From positions 35,568,906 to 35,632,905 of the forward strand of contig OY987264.1 in the NCBI GenBank assembly GCA_963920665.1: DNA of 64,000 nucleotides. The letters run 5' to 3'. Below are positions 8,282 to 19,508 of the stretch, piece after piece. Below the pieces are notes generated by a model, which was not told the origin of the DNA, did no database searches, and saw only the letters and a program-made list of their open reading frames with translations. The position numbers and the translations under genes are program-made. The DNA is from Straminergon stramineum (Eukaryota > Streptophyta > Bryopsida > Hypnales > Calliergonaceae). The first letter of the stretch is position 1. Every line of letters starts with the position of its first letter.

Positions 8282-11029
8282 ATGTCTTCTGCTACCAAGA
8301 TGTTGCGAAAGAAGAACCCCAAGCCTGTTGAGTCTGGTCTCATGGCTTTGGGCGACAATGGAATGGAAGCACCCAACCATGACTCATCACGCACAGATGT
8401 TGATGACAAGAAGAAGAAGAATTACGTTCCCGTTGCGGTGAAAACTCCCGCGAAGAACGCCGTGAAGCTCAGCCTGGGCGGGCTCCTCGTGCTCACCCTA
8501 TTTTTCACTCCGTTGATCTGGCAAGCCAGGCGATACATGTACCAGAAGCATGTCGTGCCGTTGCCGGAATCAGCGCCGCTGAATAAATTTTCGCAAGAAA
8601 GGGCCATGAATCACATCCGAGCGCTCGCAGTCGATATAACCGGCCGTCAGGAGTCCACCTCCGGTCTTGAGCAATCGTTCACTTACGTCTACGGCGTGAT
8701 CAATGACCTAAAAGCGCGAGCGAGCTCGGATCTCACCGTGGAGATTGATGACGCGCGGGTGGACGGCTCTTTCAATTATCGCAACTTCCTCGGACATCCT
8801 GTGTCCAACACATACCAAAACCACCGCAACCTGGCCGTGAGGATTGCAAGGAAAGACGCTCAGGAAGGGGAGGCCACAGTGTTGGTGAACGGGCATCTGG
8901 ACGGGCCTTTGGGATCTGCTGGAGCAGCCGACTGCGCGTCATGTGTGGCGAGCATGCTGGAAGTGATGAGGTACATTGTGGACACAAACTGGCAACCTCC
9001 TGCTCCTCTGGTGTTTCTTTTCAATGGGGCGGAGGAAGTGTTTTGCTTGGGCGCGCACGGGTTTATCACCGCTCATCGGTGGAAAGACGCTCTCGGCGCT
9101 GTCATTAACATTGAAGCGTCGGGTGCAAGCGGCCCAGATCTCGTGGTACAATCCGGCCCTGGGACTTGGCCTGCTAGGGTTTACGCCGAAAGTGCGGTCC
9201 ATCCCATGGCCAACACCGTGGCACAAGATGTCATGCCTCTCATCCCTGGCGACACCGACTACCGTGTATTCACAAAGGATTTCGCTGACATTCCTGGCTT
9301 GGACATCATCTTTGTCCTGGAGGGCTATGTCTACCACACTGCTTACGACACGGCGGACCGTGTGTCCCGGGAGAGCTTGCAAGCGCGAGGGGAGAATCTC
9401 ATTGCGTTACTGAAAGGATTCACCACTGCACCGGAGCTCAAAAACTCTTCAATGAGAGCTTTGCATCCCATTTCTACAGAAAAGAGACCTATCTTCTTTG
9501 ATTTCTATGGCATTTTCATGATCAGCTACTCACAATCCGTGGCGCTGGCGTTGCATGCCTTGCCCCTGGTCTATGTGTTTCTAGTCCCGGGAATGGGCTC
9601 GGTCACTGACGGCGCACCTGCGACTGCCGCGGGTCGCATGAGATCCATTCTGAAAGGCGCCGGTTTGCAGTTCGTTGGAGCTGTGCTCAGCTTTATCTTG
9701 CCCGTAGCGCTGGCCATTCTCCGCCTCACGGTCTCCAAAGCAGCGATAACCTGGTTTGCCCATCCGTGGATATCCTATTTCATGTTTGTTCCTGTCTGTG
9801 CGGCGGGGTTTCTGATTCCGAAAGCAGGGCTCTACGAGAAGGCAATGACGGAGCAGCAGGAGAGTGAGCTCGACTGGAGTGCTCATTGGGGAGGCATCAC
9901 GCTGAACGCGGCGCTGGCTGTCTTGTACAGGTCTTTGGGGATCAGTATTGGCTACATGAACTTCTTCTGGGCCTTCTTCATGATCCCCGCACTCTCCATC
10001 ATGCGCTGGTGCCAAAAACGGTTCGGGAAGGACTCGCTGGTGGCCTTCGCTGGGTACATTTTGCCTGGAGTGTTGCCCGCGGGTTACATGTGCTACTACT
10101 CAGGGATTACGCTCCAGCTCATTACGGAGAAAATGGGGATGAGCGGCACCTTTCCTCCAGCCATCTCCTTTTATATCGCCGATGTGATCCTCGCTGTGGT
10201 GTTCGGAATCTTCGCCGGTGCCACTGTGGGTCCATTGCTTCCTGTTCTCGCCAGATGGATTGGCAAGCCTCCGGCGCTTCGCTTCCTCTTCTACGTGAGT
10301 ATATGCTCAGCAGTTCTTTCATCTCTGCTGTTCCCCTACTCCTTCCATGCGCCGAAAAGAGTCATTCTGACTCACGCGTACCAGACGAATGGCGCAAGTG
10401 AAGTTCTGGGATCCGGGTACTCGTTTGCCACCATCGACCCCAACCCTATGGAGTTTGTGTGGCGGCATTCGCCTGGAGCGGTTCGTGCGCTGCACGTCGA
10501 TCCCCTAGACGCGAGCTTGTCAAAGCCCAATCCCAATGTGTTTCTCGCTTTGTACCCGATCTCCACGCTCTTGACCTTGTCCCCGGAGATTCCAACACCT
10601 CAAGCTGCGCCTGTGGCTACACCTTTGCCGTATATCATTGTCAGCGAAGAACTTGCTATTCAAGTACAGACAGGGAATCGACGGCGAGTGCACCTGCAGG
10701 TTCACATGGGAGCATTGGACCAGGTCTGGGCTACAGTTATGAACATTACAGGCCGGCTTGCAAGCTGGTCCATGGTGAATGGGGAGCTTCCCTATCCGGA
10801 GACCGTGGATCGGAATGGCGTGCCCTCTTATATTTGTCGTCTGTCTGGTAAGCCGCAAGGAGGCGTCTGGCACTTGTGGGTTGAGGCTGAAGGTCCTGAG
10901 AAGCTGAGAATAGAGCTTGCAGTGCTGGACCAGGTCGTGGATGAGAAGACAGCCCAACTTTCTAGAAGCTTCCCTCCCTGGGTGGCAATGGTGGCTGGCT
11001 CGACGTATATCTCGACTTACTCAGTCTAG
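8282..11029 (+). CDS. ERMP1-like endoplasmic reticulum M28 metallopeptidase
   Basis: A 915-residue protein in one uninterrupted exon, the usual length for endoplasmic reticulum metallopeptidase 1. It has a short Lys-rich cytosolic N-terminus, one membrane segment at about 62-80, and a luminal M28 zinc aminopeptidase domain at roughly 105-390. The C-terminal half has six to eight hydrophobic spans (about 410-680) and ends in a luminal beta-rich region. Metal and catalytic residues are all visible: His205 in GHLDGP, Asp217 in GAADCAS, Glu251-Glu252 in NGAEEV, Glu278 in NIEAS, and His352 in YHTAYDT. It is therefore probably active. Substrates are unknown; animal ERMP1 is linked to ER homeostasis. 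The start is the first ATG after the predicted UTR intron. A single exon of this size is unusual for a plant member and could reflect an old retrocopy or intron loss. Confidence 0.93.
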   Translation: MSSATKMLRKKNPKPVESGLMALGDNGMEAPNHDSSRTDVDDKKKKNYVPVAVKTPAKNAVKLSLGGLLVLTLFFTPLIWQARRYMYQKHVVPLPESAPLNKFSQERAMNHIRALAVDITGRQESTSGLEQSFTYVYGVINDLKARASSDLTVEIDDARVDGSFNYRNFLGHPVSNTYQNHRNLAVRIARKDAQEGEATVLVNGHLDGPLGSAGAADCASCVASMLEVMRYIVDTNWQPPAPLVFLFNGAEEVFCLGAHGFITAHRWKDALGAVINIEASGASGPDLVVQSGPGTWPARVYAESAVHPMANTVAQDVMPLIPGDTDYRVFTKDFADIPGLDIIFVLEGYVYHTAYDTADRVSRESLQARGENLIALLKGFTTAPELKNSSMRALHPISTEKRPIFFDFYGIFMISYSQSVALALHALPLVYVFLVPGMGSVTDGAPATAAGRMRSILKGAGLQFVGAVLSFILPVALAILRLTVSKAAITWFAHPWISYFMFVPVCAAGFLIPKAGLYEKAMTEQQESELDWSAHWGGITLNAALAVLYRSLGISIGYMNFFWAFFMIPALSIMRWCQKRFGKDSLVAFAGYILPGVLPAGYMCYYSGITLQLITEKMGMSGTFPPAISFYIADVILAVVFGIFAGATVGPLLPVLARWIGKPPALRFLFYVSICSAVLSSLLFPYSFHAPKRVILTHAYQTNGASEVLGSGYSFATIDPNPMEFVWRHSPGAVRALHVDPLDASLSKPNPNVFLALYPISTLLTLSPEIPTPQAAPVATPLPYIIVSEELAIQVQTGNRRRVHLQVHMGALDQVWATVMNITGRLASWSMVNGELPYPETVDRNGVPSYICRLSGKPQGGVWHLWVEAEGPEKLRIELAVLDQVVDEKTAQLSRSFPPWVAMVAGSTYISTYSV

Positions 11030-11526
11030 ACTGATCCGTAGGCAATGTGCAGAGCAGACCTCTTTTGGGTTAGGGAATATCTTGCAAATTCTACTGTCGT
11101 TTTTAAGTTATCTCTAGATATGAATCGATTACTTATACTTTGACCAATGCTCTTAATTTTTGAGGTTGACCAGTATAGACAAAGGTCATCATAGTTGATT
11201 ACAGCAACATTCTTTTGCGCTTCTTAAAACATTTTACGGTTTAAACCATTTCCATTCCTCACTTAAATGATTTGATAGTGATGTAAACAGAATAAGTAAT
11301 AATATGTAATGAGGCCATTTACTCATTTTCTAATTGAGTATTTTTTGAAGTGGACTATTGACTTTGTTCTGCATATTTTGGTGTACACAAGTGAAAGGCA
11401 TACAGGTCAGTTTCTGCCTCGAAAATTCTGGGAGCAAGCTGCATGTTTGATTTACACAAGCGGTTTATTGCTTGATTTCTTTTCAGCTGTTCTGTTTCTG
11501 AATGGTGCCTAATGTGCTGCATCGTA

Positions 11527-14500
11527 TCATATTCTGTGGAGACTGATGTAGGACAAGAGACGGTATCCGATGGCCATGAGAAGCAGCACCCAAGCTTCCT
11601 GGACTCCTGAGTTTAGCTTGACATGACGCAGTGCTGGAGATGTTGCAATGGACTCACATTCTGTTGCGCAGTTGTATGTCTGGTCTGGCGAGTATTGGAT
11701 CTTCTGCAGAAGGTGGAAGCTGTAGTAGACAAAGGACAGGTACTTCACCCACCTCATGAACGGCGGCATCTTCTGCAATTGGACACCGTCTCAGTCTGTA
11801 AGTTCATATTCCCTCATTGTTGAATTGAAACATGCATAGCAGACTACATTCTTCAGTCTGTCTAGTGTGAGCCGCTTTATTTTGAGCACTTTTTTTTTAC
11901 TGCACCAATCATTTTTCATCCACCTATTTAGAATCTAATTGTTCGATTTCTCGATGACGACACTGTTCACACTCCTATGCGTCAATGATAGGAAAGGTGT
12001 CCCTCTTATTCAGAATCCACTCGACTTAAACAGAGCAGTAGCTACAGACTACAATCATTCGTATATTCTTGAAAGGGACCCTTGAATTCCAGGATGAATT
12101 GGGGTATCTAATATGCATCATGTATCTTTGGCATTTTCTTTCTTTCTTCCTTTCTTTCTTTCTTACTTTGGCTCAGATCCTCTGACATCTTCAGTAAAGA
12201 AATTAAAGGTGTTAGCCCATTACTTCAACCCTGTAAGGACGGTCTGGTCACCGTCGAAATCATCCTTTTTGGCAAAGTGTGAATCATGTACTTCAAAAAA
12301 ATAAAAATAAAACTTATTGGAGGTCAAACTACTGTGCAAGACCTCTCCTTTTTGCACAAAATTCCAAGGATGAATCCTATAACGCCGCTGCGGACACTAT
12401 AGTCATTGCCAACCACATTATAGCTACATAAAAAGGGTGGGCAGTCAATACTCCTTTAGCTTGTTAAGATATGTGGACAAGTGCTTTTCGGGGATTTATT
12501 TTCCAAAATCGAGTTCAGAAGTTTCGGGCTTAGGGTAGTACTTGAACGTAGTATCCTCCAGCAAGGAGAAACACGAGGAGGAAGAGCGATGCGACCACTC
12601 CTGCCGATTTCAAGCTCAATGTCGCAGCTCCAAACATCTCTCCAAAGCCCTGCGAAGGTAAGGATTCCACCAATTGAATATTATCAGAGGGTTGAATGAG
12701 GCTTGACTCTTGAATCACATGACATTCTTGAGGAGTTTCCTGATCACCCTTGGAATCAATGAGTAGTGAGCCAAGAAAAGGGATCCAGATTCCTCTTGAG
12801 CACATGTTATGTTTCCAATGACGGGCATTGGAAACGTTAGAATAATTTTATTTCCTTTCATCCAGTCCTTGTTCAGCATGTTTGCATGTGTTTCGTCTGA
12901 CATGACTGGCAATGGACCTAATCTCTTTCAAAAGTGGGCCAGTTGCTCAACATTTTTTGTGCTACAAATTCATTTCGTGCTCTGTACTTCTCTATTATGT
13001 TACACAATCTTGTTTGAAAGTTTGAAGGACATGCCTGGCCCGTGATGCCGATTAGGAACGTGGCAAGCAGGGTGTAGAGGAAAGCCTCTAGGCTCCTTCG
13101 CAGATTCGTCATGAAATAGACGATGGCTAAGAAGAGAGTAGGGTAGACAAGCTGAGCTAGACCGTCTGAGATTGTACTGCTCAAGTAATACGCGCTTAAT
13201 CTGTACATGTCGGCCGCTCTCTCCTTGGCCAGGTACTGCCGCTCCATGGGGAAGGTCATCAGGGTGGTCCACATGGAGAATGTGGTCCAGAAAATGCAGA
13301 TGTAGAATAGCAGCCCCTGCTGGTCTTGGATGCTAGCGTTAGTGTCGAGCTTCCCCTGCCACCAGAGCAGGCCCAGTAGCAATGCCACCCCTATTGCCTG
13401 CATTGACTGGGATTCATTGTTATTGTATAGAATTACCGTAAGGTGAGAGAAGATTCTTATTTTTGAAGAGGAGACGTTACGTTGCAGTTTTTTTAGGGTT
13501 TAGGATATGAAAAGTATTGACCTGCATGAATTTCAGCGGGCTGAAGTAGTCCTTGCGACGCTCCGTCCACGTACGTTTGAAGAGGATGAGAAACTGATTG
13601 ACCCAGGAGGATGTCCACTCTTTCTTTCCTTTGGTGGCTTGTCCGAGGTCATTGGAGATTGGAGGTAGCTTGTGCTGGGATTGTTTCTCCAACGGCTCCA
13701 TTAAAGATTTGTAATTCCTCTTCAGGTACTGAGTCGTCAACCCACACATAGAAATTCGGAATGAAAATGCCATTATCGTACACATGCCAATGACTGATCA
13801 CATATGACTTAGCACTAGTTTCTTAGTCTGTGGGTACTACTGAAATCTTCCTATTTTGGTAATGTTGAATATTAATGGAGTTGGCTCCCAGGTACAACAA
13901 GAAAATTAAGGTTCTGTGGAAAAAGTTGTGACCTGTCTCAATTTGAGTTCACATAGGTTTGTAGCTATTATGAGATAACACCTTTGCCCTTCTCCGGATA
14001 GCTCAATGTGCCTCTTTTCATCTGTATTCACGGGGTGTTTTCTCATTCACTGGACAATTCAATCTGCCTGGTGAGTTGTTGGGTTATTGGAAGTGTCCGT
14101 TCATTAGCATGTGTACGATACTCTAGTATAGAATCCACTCCTAGACGTATTCTAAAAATCCGAGCTGCTGTATAATTGGTTGAGTGTATGTTAGAAACTG
14201 TCTTCAAATGGCATTACAGTTGACAGGGTTTTAATGCGGCTAGGTTTTCGTGACTACTTCTAAGTGATTTTCTACTAGTGTTCGTTGAAGCAAGTGCATA
14301 CATAGAACATGGAATGACGTTGGACAGATCTGCGTACATACCTCGAGAATAATCTCTCGCTGAGACTCAGCCTCCTCAATTTGAAATTGTGAATTTGGCT
14401 GGTTTGTTCTTTGCCCGCTGTCGAGATCTTCTGGCACCGTGATGTCACTCGTCACGCCGCTGGCCAGGTCCAGAAGAAACTCAGCCGGGTTCATTGCCAG

Positions 14501-17500
14501 TTGAGGTGCAATGCTGAGAGAGTCGAAGTACTCGATAGCTTCCCTGGCGTACCCAGAGTAGAGAGGATGGCCTTCCGAAAGCAGGACGAGCTTGTCGAAC
14601 ATGTGAAACATGCGGCTCGATGGCTGGTGTATTGTTGTCACAATCACCCTGCCAGCCTGCATTAAGGATTGTGTCGTAAACCCCTGGGCTTAATGGTTTC
14701 TTTTTAGCAATTTTGAGTGAGTCATATAGGAACTTCCTTTTGGTCTTTAATTTTTTTTTACTGACATTTGCAATGTTCTTCACTGATGCTGGTAATACAA
14801 AATTTGATCCCAGTATGATTCTAAAATTTTCAATCAAGTTGGTCACATTGAAACGGTGATTTTAAGATCTTGGTCCTGCAGGGCTTGATCATATGCTTCA
14901 AATCGATGATCCTCATTTCATGACTTTTATGTTCTGCTTTGCAGATTGGCCCAAATCATACCTGGGCGTTGTTTTGAAGCACATGAAGTATTTTGAGCGC
15001 AGTGGTGGAGTCGAGGCCGGAGGTGGGCTCGTCCAGGAATAGCAGAGAAGGGTCGACAAGAATTTCGTAGCCAATGCTGGTCCGTTTTCTCTCCCCACCT
15101 GAAACTCCTCGTATAAATGGCCCTCCTATGCTTGTGTTTTGACAGCTGATGGGTAATTAAACAATCAGTACCTACATATGAAGTTGATGAAATCCTTGAC
15201 AACTTAGAGGAAAACTAGAGGAAAGGCAATGAAGTGGAAGCATGTCATTGCTCTCTTAGAGCTAGTAGCTACCACATTAGAAAGGTGAGCCGTTTTTTTC
15301 ATTCATGCATGGCTTCAGACATCATATGTGGCAGATGAAAGATGACACAGCCTTGAAGAAACAAATGTTCATCCATGCTTTATAGCTTGAAAATCCATGA
15401 ACTGTGGAAAACGAAGTTTTCATGCCATGTGCACAGGTGCCCGACTGTCTTTGCTGTCGTGGTAACACCCTGACTTAAAGAATTTGAGTTCATTGTTGTT
15501 GACGGATTGCAGATTAGGTACTTTACCTCTCAAGGCCAAGTTCTTGTAGCACATCGTCAGCTCGCTGAATTTTCTGCACGTGGCTCATGGAGTTGGGCAA
15601 CCTCAAGAGAGCAGCAAACACCAACGTCTCCCTTACTGTGAGTGTTGGAAACAGGACATCATCTTGCGTTACAAACCCCATCCTGGACAGAAAAAACACT
15701 CCGTGTCACATGACATACAAAACTCGTGCTTGCTTTTGGGAAAGTTGGCGTCTATATATCAATCATGGACTAGAATAATGCTCAAGAGCTGGGAGCCTGA
15801 AGACCATTATCAGACATCAGGTACTACACCTAAATGCATCCGAATAAGCACTTGAGCATTGTTCCTATTATTGCACTGCCTAGTTTTGGGGAGGATCTTG
15901 ATAGAAGTCAAAAGGGTATTTTTTATTCCCTTCTTATGCAACTTTTGGACACTATGAATAAACTACGAATTTTTTACAAATTGTTGGAACTAAGTGAACC
16001 CAGAAGTGACCCTAGCCTCTCATGAATAGACACACTACATTTTAAGCAAAAACCGCAGGGTCAGTCGGTTTTAGAATTAGGTCAAATCTAAGTGCAGTCA
16101 CCTTAATGCCAAGTCGTGCACTCAATGTAAAACATCTCAATCTGTTCTTTTTGGTTGATCTAAGGACTTCGAGTGAGAGGAATTATTGATTATTATCCTC
16201 TTCGAATAACTAACCAATGAGACATGGACACGGTCGCAATGGAACACTGGAGCTGACATTATTCGGCCTATACCTTCTCTTGAGAGCACTAGTGTAAGGC
16301 CGACCGTTGTAAGTAACTCGACCGGCCATGTTCTTGTGATGAAGATTCAAGCGTCCTCCCAAAACGTTGAGAAGCGTCGTCTTGCCACTTCCACTGGCAC
16401 CCATCAAGGCCAGCATCTCCCCGGGCGCCACGGAAGCCGTGATGCCCTTGAGGATGCATTTTTCGGGTGGACTAGAATGGCGAACCTTCGCCATGGATTG
16501 CACAAGGTGAGTCCACCATGATTGCACCACTGGCTTCAGCTCCACTTTGTAACTCACATCCTCAAACTGGAAACACAGGATTTGGTAGAGTTAGCCTGAC
16601 TTGCAAATTAGCTTGGTTAACAATCTCCTAATTACAAGTGTCTCATTACCTCAAATAGATACGTCATTCACATGTTCATGTCATAACATTCTTGAATATT
16701 GAACAACAATCCCATTTATAAGAGTCGTATTGTAGGTGCTTGCATGTTGAAGTTGAAAGAGATTTCACATGGAGGGTCCAAGAATGTTATGACAATCCTT
16801 TTTGTAGTTGTCATTGATTGAAAAATTCAAAGCTCCTATTTTATAATCTTAGGATGCAATTATTTCTATAACCACAAGTTACAACTCTACTAGATTTTAA
16901 AATCTAGTGATCCCATTTATAGTCGCATTGTAGATGCTTTCATCTTGAAGTAGAAAGAGACTTAGCATGGCAATTGGGTTCATGAATGTTATGGTAATCT
17001 TTAATACAGTCCTTTTTGTAATCCTCATTGATTGAAAAATGCAAAAATCCTACTGGACAATCTCAAGACTTTACATCTATAACAAGTCACAACTCTATTA
17101 GACTTCTTTGGAATGATGGATGCCAACATAATTACAACTACCGCTTGAAACTCATGTCTTATTTTCACTGGGTATTAGGATTTTAGACCACTACTTACTG
17201 TTAGTAGTCTCTCTCCTTGGGGGTATTTTCAATGAAATGTAAGCAAATTTGACAAAAATTTTGTTGTTGAGCCTCTTGCCTTCAAGATGATGGGAAGGAG
17301 TGTCTTAGCTGCTACACCAACGGTGGAGTCCCCTTCCACCGGATTGATTCGGAACTGCTCATTATCAGTTAGGTCCGAGTTGCTAGAGTTGGGGTGGTTC
17401 TCGTACCCGCGGTGATGATGGTAGTGTTCGTTCACGTTGTCCTCAATCTCTAGCAAGCAATCAAATCAATCAATAGTAGAGTGACCAGTCAATCATAATG

Positions 17501-17990
17501 GAATTTTAGGCACCACTGCTTGGAATTTCATGTCATGGAGAAAGTGCAGTCCGAACTAATCATGCCTCGTGGACTGAAATTGGTGCTACTGGCAATCATG
17601 CCCATTGAATGCTAGAATAGGCACGCTGTAAAAAAAATTAGTAAGACTTTTTGGGTGGTGGGATTTTCTTCCAGATCCTTGATTTCGTAGTTCGTAAGTA
17701 GTAGTACCAGGATTGAACCGAAGTTGGGGAACCATTCCAGACTCCGGGATATGGAAGCTTGTTCTTGCAGTGGACATGTAACGCATCACCTCCCGATGAT
17801 CAGCGAGTTCCCTTTCGCCATCAACTTTGATTTGCACTTCATGCTGAAGCCGGTGTCCATCGCCTTGACTTCCTCCTTCACCAGCTCCTAGACTCTGTAC
17901 GCCATGAAACTTTGGTGATGCATCTGCACCAGGTGCTTTGTAGGTGCGTCGACTCATACTCTTCATGTAGTCCGTCGTGTCTCGCATCAT
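11527..17990 (-). CDS. ABCG (WBC) half-size ABC transporter
   Basis: ATP-driven half-transporter that would dimerise in the plasma membrane to export lipids, hormones or terpenoids. Ten exons, all phases consistent: 17990-17708, 17449-17280, 16566-16274, 15682-15527, 15145-14962, 14656-14342, 13728-13522, 13397-13035, 12649-12542, 11772-11527. They total 2325 nt, 774 residues. A poorly conserved 145-residue N-terminus leads to [14 protein letters not shown]. Then come Walker [10 protein letters not shown] (about 207), the Q-loop region VTQDD, signature VSGGERKR (about 315), Walker B LLFLDEP (about 340) and HQPSS (His372). The membrane domain starts near 500 and includes GGYYVQ and a final span near the C-terminus. 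The family order is NBD then TMD, as expected. LPI-LKF suggests the plant ABCG21/22 neighbourhood, which is weak evidence. Introns 2 and 8 appear to be GC-AG. Substrate cannot be deduced. Confidence 0.93.
12219..12400 (+). mobile_element. Degenerate copy of the TTAA-flanked repeat family, in the last ABCG intron
   Basis: It matches 26686-26914 and the reverse complement of 24918-25145. Shared landmarks are CAACCCTG, GGTCACCGT, AAATCAT, TGTGAATCATGTACTTC against GTGTGACATCATCCACTTTC, GGAGGTCAAACTACT and AAGGATGAAT. The right terminus is not recognisable and no TTAA is clear, so it is an old decayed copy. Confidence 0.6.
16710..17111. repeat. Tandem duplication within ABCG intron 2
   Basis: Two units of about 201 bp start at 16710 and 16911 with TCCCATTTAT. 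Both contain GTATTGTAG or GCATTGTAG, TTGAAGT, GAAAGAGA, GAATGTTATG, CCTTTTTGTA, CATTGATTGAAAAAT and ACAACTCTA. They lie in the 713-bp intron that uses a GC donor. Confidence 0.8.
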
Positions 17991-19156
17991 GGTTGTTAGC
18001 TAGTAATGTATGTACCTTGGGAATGGACGGGACTCCTGCAAGTGAAACTAGCCACTCAGAAATTAAAGAGAGAAAAAAGTAGATGAAACGGTACTAGTAC
18101 GAGTGCTTGTTGTTTTCAGGCTCGTGTATGCTCCAGCTGCAGTTGCAGCAAATTGTGTGTGATTAGAAATGCAGAAACTAAGAAGTTATAATACTTGATG
18201 TCAAGTGATCGATGATCTTTGGTGCGGATTGGTTGGATTGATTTGGACAAATTAAGCCGGTGGAAACGTTGACTGGACAAGTCTGGTTTTTCGACGTTGC
18301 AAATTTGCAACAATATTGGCATGTTCATACCTACAGCCAATCTCGGATTGATTTCGAGCTGGTTAGAAAGTTGTTGTGTACCTAACTCTTCTCACCCACA
18401 TTGCATGGCGGCCTGCTTTTGGGTTCAATCAGTCATGGAGATGGAGATGGAGATGGGCGAGGTTAGTCTTCAATCTGTGCGGTCTTAGAAAGTTTCGCCT
18501 CATTTGATGCGGATGGCAAATGCTCAGTCAAGTCAGATTGCGGCCATTTTTAATTAGGGCTTAGCATACACTGTCTACGGCAAACCCAGTCGTTTTTTCA
18601 TTCTGGAGATCCAGACCTTTGTCTCTTTCTCACTCATCGGAGGCTAACATAAAATGAAATGATTTGATGTTAGCAGACACGTCGGACACACGTTTTGTTG
18701 TTGGTTACTTTTCTCACTCACCCCATGAAAAGGGACAGGGTTTGTAGGAGTGATAACTTAGTTGGTGGCCAAATTTTATGTTTTTGTTTTGCTTCTTAAT
18801 GGTGGTTTCGAGCACCTACACCATGGTTGGCGCCCAAATGCAGCCTGAGTGATTTTCGTGCCCCTCCATTATTTGGGCAACGGAAACAAGCAATGCAAAC
18901 TCTTCAAAATGAAGCCTGGCCACGCATCAAATGAGGACCTTTGCATTTGTTGCACGAGCGTCGAGGATCTACTGTAGATTTCAGAGGACTAGAAAGAAAT
19001 GGAAACAAAAGCGTTCCTTGTTTCTCCCTTGGTAAAACCAAGCCGAGGAGGAGGAGACAAGGTCACGTGGCCAGCAACTGAAGCAGCTTGGTCTAAGGGA
19101 GTGACAATTTGGAAAAGCAGTTGTACTGGGTGTCCACAACATGCGATGGTGGGGTT
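17991..19156. other. Upstream region of the ABCG gene
   Basis: About 1.2 kb of mixed composition holding the probable promoter and 5' UTR of the minus-strand ABCG gene. A short GAGATG triplet repeat is at about 18436-18457. No gene is seen on either strand. Confidence 0.5.
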
Positions 19157-19235
19157 TTAACCCCTAAACGACCATAAGGCCACCATGTGGCTTCTGCAAC
19201 ACTGTATTTTGCACCCCTGGTCTTTTAGGGGTTAA
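19157..19235. mobile_element. 79-bp inverted-repeat element flanked by TTAA
   Basis: The sequence reads TTAA then CCCCTAAACGACCA at the left, and TGGTCTTTTAGGGG then TTAA at the right (19157-19160 and 19232-19235). Terminal inverted repeats are about 14 bp with one or two mismatches. The TTAA flanks and CCC-start termini fit a piggyBac-type non-autonomous element. It lies 20 bp from another element with similar ends. Confidence 0.65.
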
Positions 19236-19254
19236 TTTGAACAGTAGGAGTTCC

Positions 19255-19508
19255 TTAACCCCTCCAGGCCCAAGCAATTTCTGTACTTTTTCACAAGTTT
19301 GAACTTTGATTGACAGTATGCATTGTACATCAAGCTTATTACATGATGTCAATTGTACTTTTGAACTTCCCTATTCAATATGAAATGACTTCGGAATATG
19401 AAATTCATTTAGATATACTTCTTAGAATGTCGGGAAATTAAGTTATAACTTTGACTTGTTGAATAGGTGAGAGGCCTAAAATAGGCTTCTTGGGCTTTGA
19501 GGGGTTAA
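19255..19508. mobile_element. TTAA-flanked MITE, family A, copy 1
   Basis: It begins TTAA CCCCTCCAGGCCCAAG and ends CTTGGGCTTTGAGGGG TTAA, an inverted repeat of about 16 bp inside perfect TTAA duplications. The 254-bp body aligns almost throughout with 41261-41509, including TGATTGACAGTATGCATTG and ATGATGTCAATTGTACTTTTGA-like text. It has no ORF of note and is non-autonomous. Confidence 0.8.
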
